Source: Desulforamulus ferrireducens (GTDB taxonomy: Bacteria > Bacillota > Desulfotomaculia > Desulfotomaculales > Desulfotomaculaceae). From it: DNA of 64,000 nucleotides. Under the pieces are notes generated by a model. The model had not been told where the DNA came from, ran no database searches, and saw only the letters and a list, made by a program, of their open reading frames with translations. The position numbers and the translations under genes are program-made. The stretch is from NCBI RefSeq assembly GCF_002005145.1, contig NZ_CP019698.1, forward strand, positions 2,542,001 to 2,606,000, given 5' to 3'. Shown here in pieces: positions 24,409 to 31,151 of this stretch. Every line of letters starts with the position of its first letter. The stretch's first letter is position 1.

Positions 24409-24446
24409 CCCTGTTACCTGCTCCGATAACAGGGTTACACCTCCTT
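24409..24446 (-). promoter_or_regulatory. hag leader: hairpin between Shine-Dalgarno and ATG, with CsrA-type sites
   Basis: On the minus strand a strong AAGGAGG (24446-24440) lies 37 nt from the hag ATG. Between them CCCTGTTA and TAACAGGG form a perfect 8-bp hairpin (24434-24409) with a 10-nt loop TCGGAGCAGG containing GGA. If the hairpin folds, the effective spacing from AAGGAGG to ATG drops to 11 nt. The ribosome site reads ACAAGGAGGT, an exact match to the CsrA consensus ACANGGANGT. A second weak ribosome site, AGGGG, lies in the 3' arm. This looks like a CsrA-controlled leader; see findings. Confidence 0.7.
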
Positions 24447-24523
24447 GTTAATTTAAAATTACGGCAGTTTGCCGCTGGGGAGAGGTTGACTTCCGTTCCA
24501 ACTCTCCCGCTTTTAGATCACTA

Positions 24524-24697
24524 CTATGCCCCTTGGGCTTGTCCCGGCATTTCCAGCAATTCCGAACGCACAATATCCACGCCATGGGGGGCCTGGATAC
24601 CGATTTTGACGGTGTTGCCGATTACCTCCAGGACCACTACTTTGATTTCTTTGTTAATAACTACCGATTGACTTTCTTTGCGTGTAAGTACCAGCAT
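24524..24697 (-). CDS. csrA: CsrA, translational regulator (copy 2)
   Basis: This second CsrA has 57 residues: 'MLVLTRKESQSVVINKEIKV', 'VVLEVIGNTVKIGIQAPHGV' and 'DIVRSELLEMPGQAQGA'. The RNA-binding residues (Leu4, Arg6 and the Arg in 'VRSE') are present. It has a shorter tail than copy 1. ATG at 24697 follows AAAGGAG; the reading frame continues upstream to 24829 but that part is untranslated leader. It lies immediately upstream of hag in the same direction, so regulator and target probably share a transcript. No fliW adjoins it. Confidence 0.95.
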   Translation of the reverse strand: MLVLTRKESQSVVINKEIKVVVLEVIGNTVKIGIQAPHGVDIVRSELLEMPGQAQGA

Positions 24698-24700
24698 GCT

Positions 24701-24720
24701 AATCACACTCCTTTGTGATT
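24701..24720 (-). promoter_or_regulatory. csrA2 ribosome site presented in a GGA hairpin loop
   Basis: On the minus strand AATCAC-AAAGGAGT-GTGATT forms a 6-bp stem whose 8-nt loop holds the AAAGGAG ribosome site of csrA2. GGA in a hairpin loop is the classic CsrA target, so csrA2 is likely to repress its own translation. Confidence 0.6.
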
Positions 24721-24748
24721 CTGTTGACCACCCTCTTTCGTGAACACC

Positions 24749-24764
24749 CTGCCTTCCCTGGCAG
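24749..24764 (-). promoter_or_regulatory. Second GGA-loop hairpin in the csrA2 leader
   Basis: On the minus strand CTGCC-AGGGAA-GGCAG forms a 5-bp stem with a 6-nt loop containing GGA, about 50 nt upstream of the csrA2 start. Paired GGA hairpins at this distance are the usual way one CsrA dimer bridges a leader. Confidence 0.5.
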
Positions 24765-24849
24765 TTGACCAACCAGCAGAATTGCTGCATTTTGATGTTA
24801 ACGTTGGTGTGCCTTTGTGTTTGCTTCATTTTGAAGCACCTAATTATAT

Positions 24850-24876
24850 AGTCGGTGGGTGGGGGGCTGGACTTTA
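24850..24876 (-). promoter_or_regulatory. SigD-type promoter of csrA2-hag
   Basis: The minus strand reads TAAA (24876-24873), 16 nt, ACCGACT (24856-24850), followed by ATATAAT. This is close to the SigD pattern TAAA-N15-GCCGATAA. A SigA-like TATAAT overlaps but has no matching -35. It would place the transcript start about 145 nt upstream of csrA2, leaving a long leader. Confidence 0.5.
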
Positions 24877-25020
24877 GGGTTTGTCTAAAATATTTTGCTA
24901 ACTATTATTGGCGGGAAAGATGGGGTATGCTAGCACTGTGCTGCAATTTGTGGCCAGAGCAAAGCCTTTGACTGCATTACCAGCAACCTGCGGTATAATA
25001 TTTTGTGTGGAAAGCAATAA

Positions 25021-25066
25021 ACTCCCTCCGGCAGCTTCGCTGCCACCTCCCTCGTCGAGGGAGGTT
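25021..25066. repeat. Two-hairpin GC-rich intergenic repeat, copy A
   Basis: CTCCCTCCGGCAGC-TTC-GCTGCC followed by ACCTCCCTC-GTCG-AGGGAGGT makes two adjacent hairpins. The same layout recurs in inverted orientation at 49395-49442 with altered but still paired stem bases. The copies share about three quarters of their bases. No gene lies in it. Confidence 0.6.
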
Positions 25067-25109
25067 TTGGTGCTACCGTTTGCTGGGAGGGCAATTTAAG
25101 GAGTTCCTG

Positions 25110-25223
25110 GTGGTTGGTTTGCCCTATGTTGAGCTGATTAAACTATGGCGGGCCAAGGGAATGTCCCCGGAGAAGGTAAAGGAAATATGGGGCAGAATTT
25201 TGGAAATAAAGTCCATTTTATAG
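25110..25223 (+). CDS. Small 37-residue helical protein
   Basis: I do not recognise this protein. GTG at 25110 follows AAGGAG by 6 nt, and the 37-residue product 'VVGLPYVELIKLWRAKGMSP' plus 'EKVKEIWGRILEIKSIL' looks like two short helices with a typical 'S-P-E-K-V' turn. The stop codon lies inside a strong terminator, so it has both a ribosome site and a transcript end. A TATAAT at 24994 with a TTGACT 20 nt upstream could be its promoter, though the spacer is long. It lies divergent from csrA2-hag. Confidence 0.55.
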   Translation: MVGLPYVELIKLWRAKGMSPEKVKEIWGRILEIKSIL

Positions 25224-25237
25224 GAATGGACTTTTTT
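25208..25237 (+). terminator. Terminator of the 37-residue gene
   Basis: AAGTCCATT (25209-25217) and AATGGACTT (25225-25233) form a perfect 9-bp stem with a 7-nt loop followed by TTTT. It overlaps the last codons of the small plus-strand gene. Confidence 0.85.
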
Positions 25238-25264
25238 CGGGCTTCCCTTTGGGCATAGGAAAGT

Positions 25265-25594
25265 TTAGCCTTTGGGTTTGCTCTGGCAGATATCCTGTAA
25301 GAAAAATTGTGCCAGTCGAAAGCCTTTGTGCAATCCTTCGCGGAAGGTAGCCGTCATGGTCAGGGCATTTAGGTTATTGATGACATCCTCGTATCGGGAT
25401 ATTAACTCACTTATGGGACCGTCGTGGGTGGCTGCCAATTCAGCTAACTGCCGGCGGAGGCTCTCATAGGTTTGTTCCAATTGCTGGTATTTATTTTGCT
25501 CTTCTTGGTTGAGCAGGAATTTGGATTGTTCTTCGTCGAAGGTAATTTCTTCTATGGGGTTAGGAAGTAAATAATCAAGAACAGGTATTTTCAT
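25265..25594 (-). CDS. Unrecognised 109-residue helical protein
   Basis: The product is soluble and helical: 'PIEEITFDEEQSKFLLNQEE', 'QQLEQTYESLRRQLAELAAT' and a C-terminal 'FREGLHKGFRLAQFFLQDIC'. The pattern F-x-x-G-x-x-x-GFRLA near the end resembles small Firmicutes proteins of unknown function that share a GFRLG-type ending. It lies just downstream of a flagellin relic on the same strand. No function can be named. Confidence 0.55.
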   Translation of the reverse strand: MKIPVLDYLLPNPIEEITFDEEQSKFLLNQEEQNKYQQLEQTYESLRRQLAELAATHDGPISELISRYEDVINNLNALTMTATFREGLHKGFRLAQFFLQDICQSKPKG

Positions 25595-25613
25595 AGTAAT
25601 TTCAGCTTGGGTA

Positions 25614-25946
25614 CTACAACTGCCAAATCAAAAATTCGGCAGTGAGACCTGGCTGACCTCCTTTATATCCGGGTATACCTACTTGGAAAGTAGCCGAGAA
25701 ACCAGTGCCAGCACCAGCGCCAGCGGCACCAGTTACGCCACCATCTAAAGTAATAGTTTCATTTAAACCGGTAGCTCCTGTAATATCACCGGTAAAGGCT
25801 ACAGTAAGGGCTGATGGCGCTGCGTCACCAGTAGCATTATCAATTAGGTTTTGAATAGCGGTAGCATCATATGTGTCACCGTCTACAAGTGATATTGTCA
25901 ATGTATCACCGGCCCAAACTGCTCCTGCTGCTGTATCTTCAGTGAA
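25614..25946 (-). pseudogene. Relic of a flagellin outer domain
   Basis: The minus strand from TTC 25946 to the stop at 25614 reads as the variable part of a flagellin: 'DTLTISLVDGDTYDATAIQN', 'LIDNATGDAAPSALTVAFTG', then 'GFSATFQVGIPGYKGGQPGL'. 'ATFQVG' is also where the main flagellin re-enters its conserved domain ('[14 protein letters not shown]'). The conserved N- and C-terminal D0/D1 parts are missing and a stop codon stands just upstream. It is either a decayed flagellin gene or a silent cassette. Confidence 0.7.
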
Positions 25947-26073
25947 TTATGGTTTTCGGTAGTAACAGTTGGGAGTTTAGGTGTTGCTTCATATCGTAGC
26001 TAGAATAATGCCTCGCATCCTAAAACGAGCTTTATCGAGTTTTGGATTATCTAAAACTACCTGGATTTAGGCA

Positions 26074-26127
26074 AACAAGGGGCTATCGCACAAAACCATG
26101 TGGTTCATTGTGCAATAGCCCCTTGTT
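26074..26127 (-). terminator. Long hairpin terminator after the FlaG-like gene
   Basis: AACAAGGGGCTAT (26074-26086) pairs with ATAGCCCCTTGTT (26115-26127); inside, GCACAA pairs with TTGTGC and AACCA with TGGTT. It ends 4 nt before the stop of the FlaG-like gene and serves the minus strand. Its outer stem and TCGCA core recall the other terminators near 41095 and 49617. Confidence 0.75.
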
Positions 26128-26131
26128 AACC

Positions 26132-26488
26132 TTAGGCATATCGATCCAATTCATTGCCCTTCTGGGGTTCTGCTTTATTAAGTAGTTCCTCAACTTCCTC
26201 CGGGGACAATTCAATTTCCCTGCCATCCCTGGCTTTAAGTTTAACTTTAGGTGGTTTACTATCTTTAACCAGTTTAAACTCAATACCTAAATTAAACATC
26301 TTGGCAAGTTGGTTAAGATGTTCAACAGCCTTGTTCAAATCCTTGGCCGAAAGGAGTTTTTTACAGACTTCCTGCGCCTGCATGTCCACCGGGTCCGGCA
26401 AGGGCTTAACTCTGTTAGCAAAATCACTAAATTTTGTGGCTATCTCCTGGGCAATAAGGTTTTGCAGACCACCTGCGCCAATTTTCAT
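26132..26488 (-). CDS. Divergent FlaG-like flagellar protein
   Basis: The 118-residue product has a helical N-terminal half ('LQNLIAQEIATKFSDFANRV') and a C-terminal part that follows the FlaG pattern: 'LNKAVEHLNQLAKMFNLGIE', 'FKLVKDSKPPKVKLKARDGR', 'EIELSPEEVEELLNKAEPQK'. FlaG proteins share a helix-strand-strand-'PPEEVLEL' layout, so the resemblance is of pattern more than identity. It is 28 nt downstream of flgL and likely in the flgM-flgL operon. A YviE-type or unrelated protein is possible. Confidence 0.5.
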   Translation of the reverse strand: MKIGAGGLQNLIAQEIATKFSDFANRVKPLPDPVDMQAQEVCKKLLSAKDLNKAVEHLNQLAKMFNLGIEFKLVKDSKPPKVKLKARDGREIELSPEEVEELLNKAEPQKGNELDRYA

Positions 26489-26516
26489 GGAAACTCACCA
26501 ACTTTAGAAACCTAAA

Positions 26517-27794
26517 TTACCGAAGGAAGTCTAATAGAGAAGTACTAAGAATCTTTGCCCCCACTGCCAGGGAAGCATTATAGGCTAATTCCTGTTGTGC
26601 CGCTTCTATGGACAGTCTGGCTACGTCTGCCCCCTCAATTTTTTCCATAGATTGCGTGAGTTTAACTTCCTGATCCAGCAACTGATCTTGCAATGATTCG
26701 AAATGCCTTACCCTGGCACCTTCGGCAACCCTTTGCTGCAAGATGTGATCGCTTTGTTGGCTTAATTTAGCGATTAATTCATCAACTTTTTGCTTAAAAT
26801 CAGGAATACTGTCATCCCTAAAGAGATCCCGGGCAGCAAATAAAACATCAAAAATGCCTTGATCTGCTTCACCCTTTACATTAGCATGATCATATACGGT
26901 TTTGGGCCCGGCTGTATTCTGGTCTACATTACCAAACAAGCCCTTTGTGCCAAAGGAAAAATTATACTCGGCACCATCATTAGCCTTTTGGGCAAACTGA
27001 ATTTCCAGGCCGGCTAAATCTGGATCTGTGACGGTAAGTTTATTGTTGGCATCCAATGCGAATTCACTATCGACGAAATCTCTGGTAACCGAACCATTCT
27101 TCAGTTGTCCGTTGATGATTACTTTGCCGGGACTGGCTGAAAGATCCAGCTTAAAGTTTAAAGTGCCACTAAAGCCCTGGTCGGATAATCCACTGAGAAT
27201 ATCCGGCGGTGGAACTGTTTTGGCTGCATTATTGAGTAGATCGTAACCAATTCCAATGGTAACCCCCGGAGTGTCAATGCGATAATCAGTTCCCGCCAGC
27301 ACCTCACGGTAAACCCCGTGTAAATCTCCCTTGTAGTAAATGACATCCCCCTGTCTTTCAAAGGGTGGGTTTCCGTTAGTGGTCCCGGCATAGATATATT
27401 TACCGCCCACGGTGGAGTTTCCTAAATCAACCACCTGGTCAATCATTTTGTCAATCTGCTCGGCGATGGCTTTTCTATCTTCCGAGTTATAAGTGTCGTT
27501 GGCACCTTGCAGGGTTAGTTCCTGAACTTTTTTCAGGACGTCGCCCAGGGTTCCCATGGCCGCATCATTCATATCCAGATAAGATAAACCATCATCAATA
27601 TTTCTCGCATACTGTTCGTTATAGGACAGGGTATTCTTAATGGACAGCAGTTGCCCCAGCATATTGGGGTCATCGCTTGGTCTTAACATTCTTTTGCTGG
27701 TAGCAATTTGTTCCTGGCTTCTGGCTAACTTACTGAGGTTATTCTGGATGTTATTGAGCATGTTGTTAGCCATATACCTATTGGTTATTCTCAT
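26517..27794 (-). CDS. flgL: FlgL, hook-filament junction protein
   Basis: FlgL joins the hook to the filament. The 425-residue product has the flagellin-like N-terminus 'NRYMANNMLNNIQNNLSKLA' (about 5-24), 'SKRMLRPSDDPNMLGQLLSI', a moderately large middle domain and a C-terminal helix 'ARLSIEAAQQELAYNASLAV' with 'GAKILSTSLLDFL'. It lies 6 nt after flgK. Length is somewhat above the 300 residues of the shortest homologues. Confidence 0.94.
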   Translation of the reverse strand: MRITNRYMANNMLNNIQNNLSKLARSQEQIATSKRMLRPSDDPNMLGQLLSIKNTLSYNEQYARNIDDGLSYLDMNDAAMGTLGDVLKKVQELTLQGANDTYNSEDRKAIAEQIDKMIDQVVDLGNSTVGGKYIYAGTTNGNPPFERQGDVIYYKGDLHGVYREVLAGTDYRIDTPGVTIGIGYDLLNNAAKTVPPPDILSGLSDQGFSGTLNFKLDLSASPGKVIINGQLKNGSVTRDFVDSEFALDANNKLTVTDPDLAGLEIQFAQKANDGAEYNFSFGTKGLFGNVDQNTAGPKTVYDHANVKGEADQGIFDVLFAARDLFRDDSIPDFKQKVDELIAKLSQQSDHILQQRVAEGARVRHFESLQDQLLDQEVKLTQSMEKIEGADVARLSIEAAQQELAYNASLAVGAKILSTSLLDFLR

Positions 27795-27800
27795 GATTAC

Positions 27801-29189
27801 CTACCCCCTGGATAGACGGTTAATGACCACATCCAGCATACCGTCAATGGTGTTAATCATACGGGCTGAAGCCATATAGCCATACTGGAACTGAATCATT
27901 TTGGTTAATTCTTCGTCCGTGGATACACCGGAAACAGAATCCCGCAAACTGGTAATCTGTTGCTTAATGGCTTGGTTGTTGGCAGCCAGGCCATCAGAAG
28001 TTTTCGATTTGTTACCCACAACGGTTACTAACTCGCTGAAATACTCCTCTAGATTATAGGGTATGGCAGCGGACATATCCTTGTCCCGCAAGTTTGCCAT
28101 AGCTCTCGCCCTTGTCCCGTCCAGCAGGGCCGGCGTTGTGTTCAGGGTCTGATTTACTTTAAAGGTACCCGAGGCTAAATCTCCTTCATAAAAGGTAGCT
28201 ACACCGACATCTTGAATGTTATCATAAAGAAATTTGGCAATTTCTCCCAGTCTGTCTTTATAGTCAATAATATCCTGTCTGGCTTTTTCAGCACCTAAAA
28301 GGCCGCCTCCCAAGTTGTAATCCCCAGCATTAGCAGTTAAATTAAAGTCTTCTGCCGGGGTTTTATTATACCGGAGAAGTATATCATCATTTATGTCTAT
28401 TTCCAGTGAAAACTGACTTAGATTTTGCAGATCAATGTTAATGCCAAAAAAGGTTAGATTAGAAATATTACCGGTTAATGGATCCTCCGTTAGTGTAACT
28501 GGACCAATTTCGCTCAGTTGTTCAAGCTTTTGATCTCTTAAATCTAGTAAGTCATTGGGCTGTTGCCCTAAGCTAGTGATCTTTTTAATGGTCTCGGATA
28601 AGCTACTAATTTCGGACAATAAATTATTAATCTGCGTGGTCAGTTGGTACATCTTACCGGTATTATTGGTGCTGTCATAAATACTATTTTGAATATCTGT
28701 TAATTGGCTATAGGTGGAGGACATTAAAGCAGCCAGTTCATCCCCAACCTGCACCACTGCTGCCTTGATGCCGGAATCCTGAGGTGTATTGTTTAAATCC
28801 ATCCAAGCCTTAAAAAAGTCGACAATTCTTTGACCTATACCGGCTCCGGCTGGTTCAGCAAATAACGCCTCAGCCCTCTGATGAAAGGAGATTTGTTCGT
28901 TCCAGTAAGCATAGTCGGTGGTGGCTTGTCTTACGTTGTTATCAAGATACTCATCCTTCACCCGACGTATCATTTCCACCAGAGAACCGGTACCAAATTG
29001 TCCCGGTGTTACGGATGTATTTATATCTGGACTGGTATAGGGAGAGGATGCCTTGATGACAGCCTCCTGCCTAGAATAACCCGGGGTACTGGCATTAGCC
29101 AGGTTATGCCCGGTGATGTCCAGGGCCTGCTGATGTACATTCATTCCTCTGCGTGCAGTCTCTATTCCAAACCAAGTTCCACCTGGCAT
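27801..29189 (-). CDS. flgK: FlgK, hook-filament junction protein
   Basis: FlgK is the first junction protein on the hook. The 462-residue product has 'TARRGMNVHQQALDITGHNL' and 'ANASTPGYSRQEAVI' near the N-terminus (about 11-45), a central 'QPNDLLDLRDQKLEQLSEIG', and the C-terminal 'SGVSTDEELTKMIQFQYGYM', all FlgK signatures. It sits between flgN and flgL. Confidence 0.96.
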   Translation of the reverse strand: MPGGTWFGIETARRGMNVHQQALDITGHNLANASTPGYSRQEAVIKASSPYTSPDINTSVTPGQFGTGSLVEMIRRVKDEYLDNNVRQATTDYAYWNEQISFHQRAEALFAEPAGAGIGQRIVDFFKAWMDLNNTPQDSGIKAAVVQVGDELAALMSSTYSQLTDIQNSIYDSTNNTGKMYQLTTQINNLLSEISSLSETIKKITSLGQQPNDLLDLRDQKLEQLSEIGPVTLTEDPLTGNISNLTFFGINIDLQNLSQFSLEIDINDDILLRYNKTPAEDFNLTANAGDYNLGGGLLGAEKARQDIIDYKDRLGEIAKFLYDNIQDVGVATFYEGDLASGTFKVNQTLNTTPALLDGTRARAMANLRDKDMSAAIPYNLEEYFSELVTVVGNKSKTSDGLAANNQAIKQQITSLRDSVSGVSTDEELTKMIQFQYGYMASARMINTIDGMLDVVINRLSRG

Positions 29190-29204
29190 ATGATTCCCAC
29201 CTAT

Positions 29205-29708
29205 CTAAATCGATTTATCAAACAAGGACCGATTACCGGATTGTTTAACTACCTCACCGGACCTTTGGTAAGTACTGTTATCCTTAGGTTGCATAATGTT
29301 CTTTAATTGTTGGGTAAACATAAGTCCTCTTTTAGCCATAATATCGTTTAATTTTAGAATGTCCTTTAACTGTGCTAGGTTGTTATTAATTGTCAGGGAC
29401 AGGTCGTTTATTTCTTGAACCACTTTTTGCTGCGCAGTGTGTTGCAAAATATGGCTGAGGGTACTTTCTGCCGGCAGCCCTAAGCTTAATGCTAGTTCTG
29501 TTTGAATTTCCTTTCTGGTTTCGTCCTGTGTTTGCAGTATATTACTTTTGTTCTCCAGTTGCTTGACAACTGCCAGTATTTGATTGGCATTGTTCTCTTT
29601 CATCGCCAGGGTATGTTCCTGGGCTAAGGAAACCAGTTCCAGTACCGTCTCCTGTTGCTTTATCAGAATATCCTTTAGCTTAAAAAATAAAGACTCCATC
29701 TGCACCAT
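29205..29708 (-). CDS. flgN: FlgN-type export chaperone
   Basis: FlgN keeps FlgK and FlgL soluble before export. The 167-residue product is helical: 'LFFKLKDILIKQQETVLELV', 'SLAQEHTLAMKENNANQILA', then a long heptad region and a disordered tail. The pattern and place (between flgM and flgK) match FlgN. Start at 29708, 3 nt after the flgM stop, indicates coupled translation. Confidence 0.87.
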   Translation of the reverse strand: MVQMESLFFKLKDILIKQQETVLELVSLAQEHTLAMKENNANQILAVVKQLENKSNILQTQDETRKEIQTELALSLGLPAESTLSHILQHTAQQKVVQEINDLSLTINNNLAQLKDILKLNDIMAKRGLMFTQQLKNIMQPKDNSTYQRSGEVVKQSGNRSLFDKSI

Positions 29709-29711
29709 CCT

Positions 29712-30005
29712 TTAAATCTCTTTGTCCAGGAGCCTCTCTTGCAGTATGCCCTTTGCAATTTTATGGGGATCCGGCTGATAGGTGCCGGATTTAACTTCTT
29801 TACTGAGCCTGTTAACTAAGTCTTCCCGTACTTCGGGGAGATTTTTTAAAGCTACTTCTATTTCCTTTTTAAAGGTTGCCTCTTTGGAAAGCTGCACGGT
29901 ATCACCTTGGTTTGAACTGACTTTGGGTTTACCGTTGGCAGCCTGATTACGGTTATAGGCCTTGAGTGCCTCGGTGGGTTTAAAGCCGGTTCCTGATATT
30001 TTCAT
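29712..30005 (-). CDS. flgM: FlgM, anti-sigma-28 factor
   Basis: FlgM binds SigD until the hook is complete, then is exported, releasing late gene expression. The 97-residue product has an unstructured N-terminal half ('KISGTGFKPTEALKAYNRNQ') and the sigma-binding C-terminal half with 'VQLSKEATFKKEIEVALKNL', 'PEVREDLVNRLSKEVKSGTY' and 'IAKGILQERL', the usual FlgM signature. I chose ATG at 30005 because the frame to 30038 runs through the -10 of a SigD promoter. Confidence 0.92.
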   Translation of the reverse strand: MKISGTGFKPTEALKAYNRNQAANGKPKVSSNQGDTVQLSKEATFKKEIEVALKNLPEVREDLVNRLSKEVKSGTYQPDPHKIAKGILQERLLDKEI

Positions 30006-30037
30006 ATTGATCACACCTTTTTCTCTATCTGGTAACA

Positions 30038-30065
30038 TTATCGGCAGGTCAAGGTCTTAACTTTA
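30038..30065 (-). promoter_or_regulatory. SigD promoter of flgM-flgN-flgK-flgL
   Basis: The minus strand reads TAAAGTTA (from 30065), then GCCGATAA (30045-30038), a perfect FliA/SigD -10; the gap from TAAA is 16 nt, one more than ideal. It lies between cheB and flgM, so the late flgM operon can be expressed apart from the chemotaxis genes upstream. This is the best SigD promoter in the window. Confidence 0.8.
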
Positions 30066-30074
30066 CATTAATAT

Positions 30075-31151
30075 TTAAAAAAACGCTTGAATTTCCTGGG
30101 CAATTTGTGGTAAGGGAACTATCTTTTGGGCTGCTCCCAAATCAATGGCAGCCTTGGGCATACCGTAGACCACACAGGTGCTTTCGTGTTCGGCAATGGT
30201 GGGGCCGCCCTGTTCCTTAATGCTGAGCATACCCTGGGCACCGTCCCGGCCCATGCCGGTGAGGAGTACGCCAAGGGCACGGCAGCCGTAGACCTCGGCG
30301 GCGGATTTCATCACCCAATCCACCGAGGGGCGAAAGCCGCCCGGGGCCAGGGGTTGTCCCTGGTTACTGAGGGTAACGATGGCACCATTGCCACGGGGTC
30401 GGAAATTTAGATCAAAACCAGCCGGGGCTATGAGTACCTGGCCGGGTTTTACTTCATCCCCTTCTTCGGCATGGCGAACGGTGATGGCACTCTTTTTGTC
30501 CAAGTGCTCGGCCATAGATTTAGAAAAGCCCACCGGTATATGCTGAACAACCACTACGCCGGCGGGCAGATTGGCAGGTAGGTAGGGAATAATTTGCTGC
30601 AGGGCAGCAGGACCGCCAGTGGAGCAACCAATGACCACCAGGTCTATTTTACCGCATACCTGTTTGCGTCTAATGGGAGTCTGGGCAGGTTTGGGCGGCA
30701 GCGGGGTCTTGGGTCTGGGCAACGGGGGTGGCGTAGTTTTCACCACCCGGCGCAGAGAAACCCTGGCCGCCACCTTAAGCTTGCTTTTGAGGTCTTCCAC
30801 CATTCTGGGCAGGTCTGCGGAAGTGCTGGGTTTGGACACAAAGTCCACCGCACCGGCGGACAGAGCATCCATGGTGGCCCGGGCACCCTCGTGGGTGTGG
30901 GCGCTGAGCATCACCGTCGGGGTGGGGCATTCCACCATCATGCGACGCAGGGTAGCTATGCCATCCAGTTTAGGCATTTCCACATCCAGGGAAACCACAT
31001 CGGGCTTGAGGGTTTTAATAAGCTGCAAGGCTTCCAGGCCATCGGCAGCGGTACCAATAACCTTTATGCTTTTATCCTCCTCCAACAGGCGACTGATTAG
31101 CCGCCGCATTAAGGAGGAATCATCAACCACTAAGACTTTAACCTGCAGCAT
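30075..31151 (-). CDS. cheB: CheB, protein-glutamate methylesterase/deamidase
   Basis: CheB removes methyl groups from chemoreceptors during adaptation. The 358-residue product has an N-terminal receiver domain ('VKVLVVDDSSLMRRLISRLL', phospho-acceptor Asp56 in 'SLDVEMPKLDG') and a C-terminal esterase domain with the catalytic Ser in 'VIGCSTGGPAALQQI', His in 'VVQHIPVGFSKSMAEHLD' and 'GVLLTGMGRDGAQGMLSIKE'. A Pro-rich linker (about 130-155) joins them. It overlaps the end of cheA by 14 nt. Confidence 0.97.
   Translation of the reverse strand: MLQVKVLVVDDSSLMRRLISRLLEEDKSIKVIGTAADGLEALQLIKTLKPDVVSLDVEMPKLDGIATLRRMMVECPTPTVMLSAHTHEGARATMDALSAGAVDFVSKPSTSADLPRMVEDLKSKLKVAARVSLRRVVKTTPPPLPRPKTPLPPKPAQTPIRRKQVCGKIDLVVIGCSTGGPAALQQIIPYLPANLPAGVVVVQHIPVGFSKSMAEHLDKKSAITVRHAEEGDEVKPGQVLIAPAGFDLNFRPRGNGAIVTLSNQGQPLAPGGFRPSVDWVMKSAAEVYGCRALGVLLTGMGRDGAQGMLSIKEQGGPTIAEHESTCVVYGMPKAAIDLGAAQKIVPLPQIAQEIQAFF

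Noticed and set aside
24698-24829. 44-residue N-terminal extension of csrA2
   Set aside because: The extra part has no ribosome site, is not CsrA-like, and lies in the leader where hairpins occur; ATG 24697 has a good site.
24908-25099. Plus-strand ORF of 63 codons before the 37-residue gene
   Set aside because: It runs through the two-hairpin repeat, has no ribosome site and reads as repeat sequence.
30006-30038. Longer FlgM start at 30038
   Set aside because: The ATG overlaps the -10 of the SigD promoter, so it would lie upstream of the transcript start.
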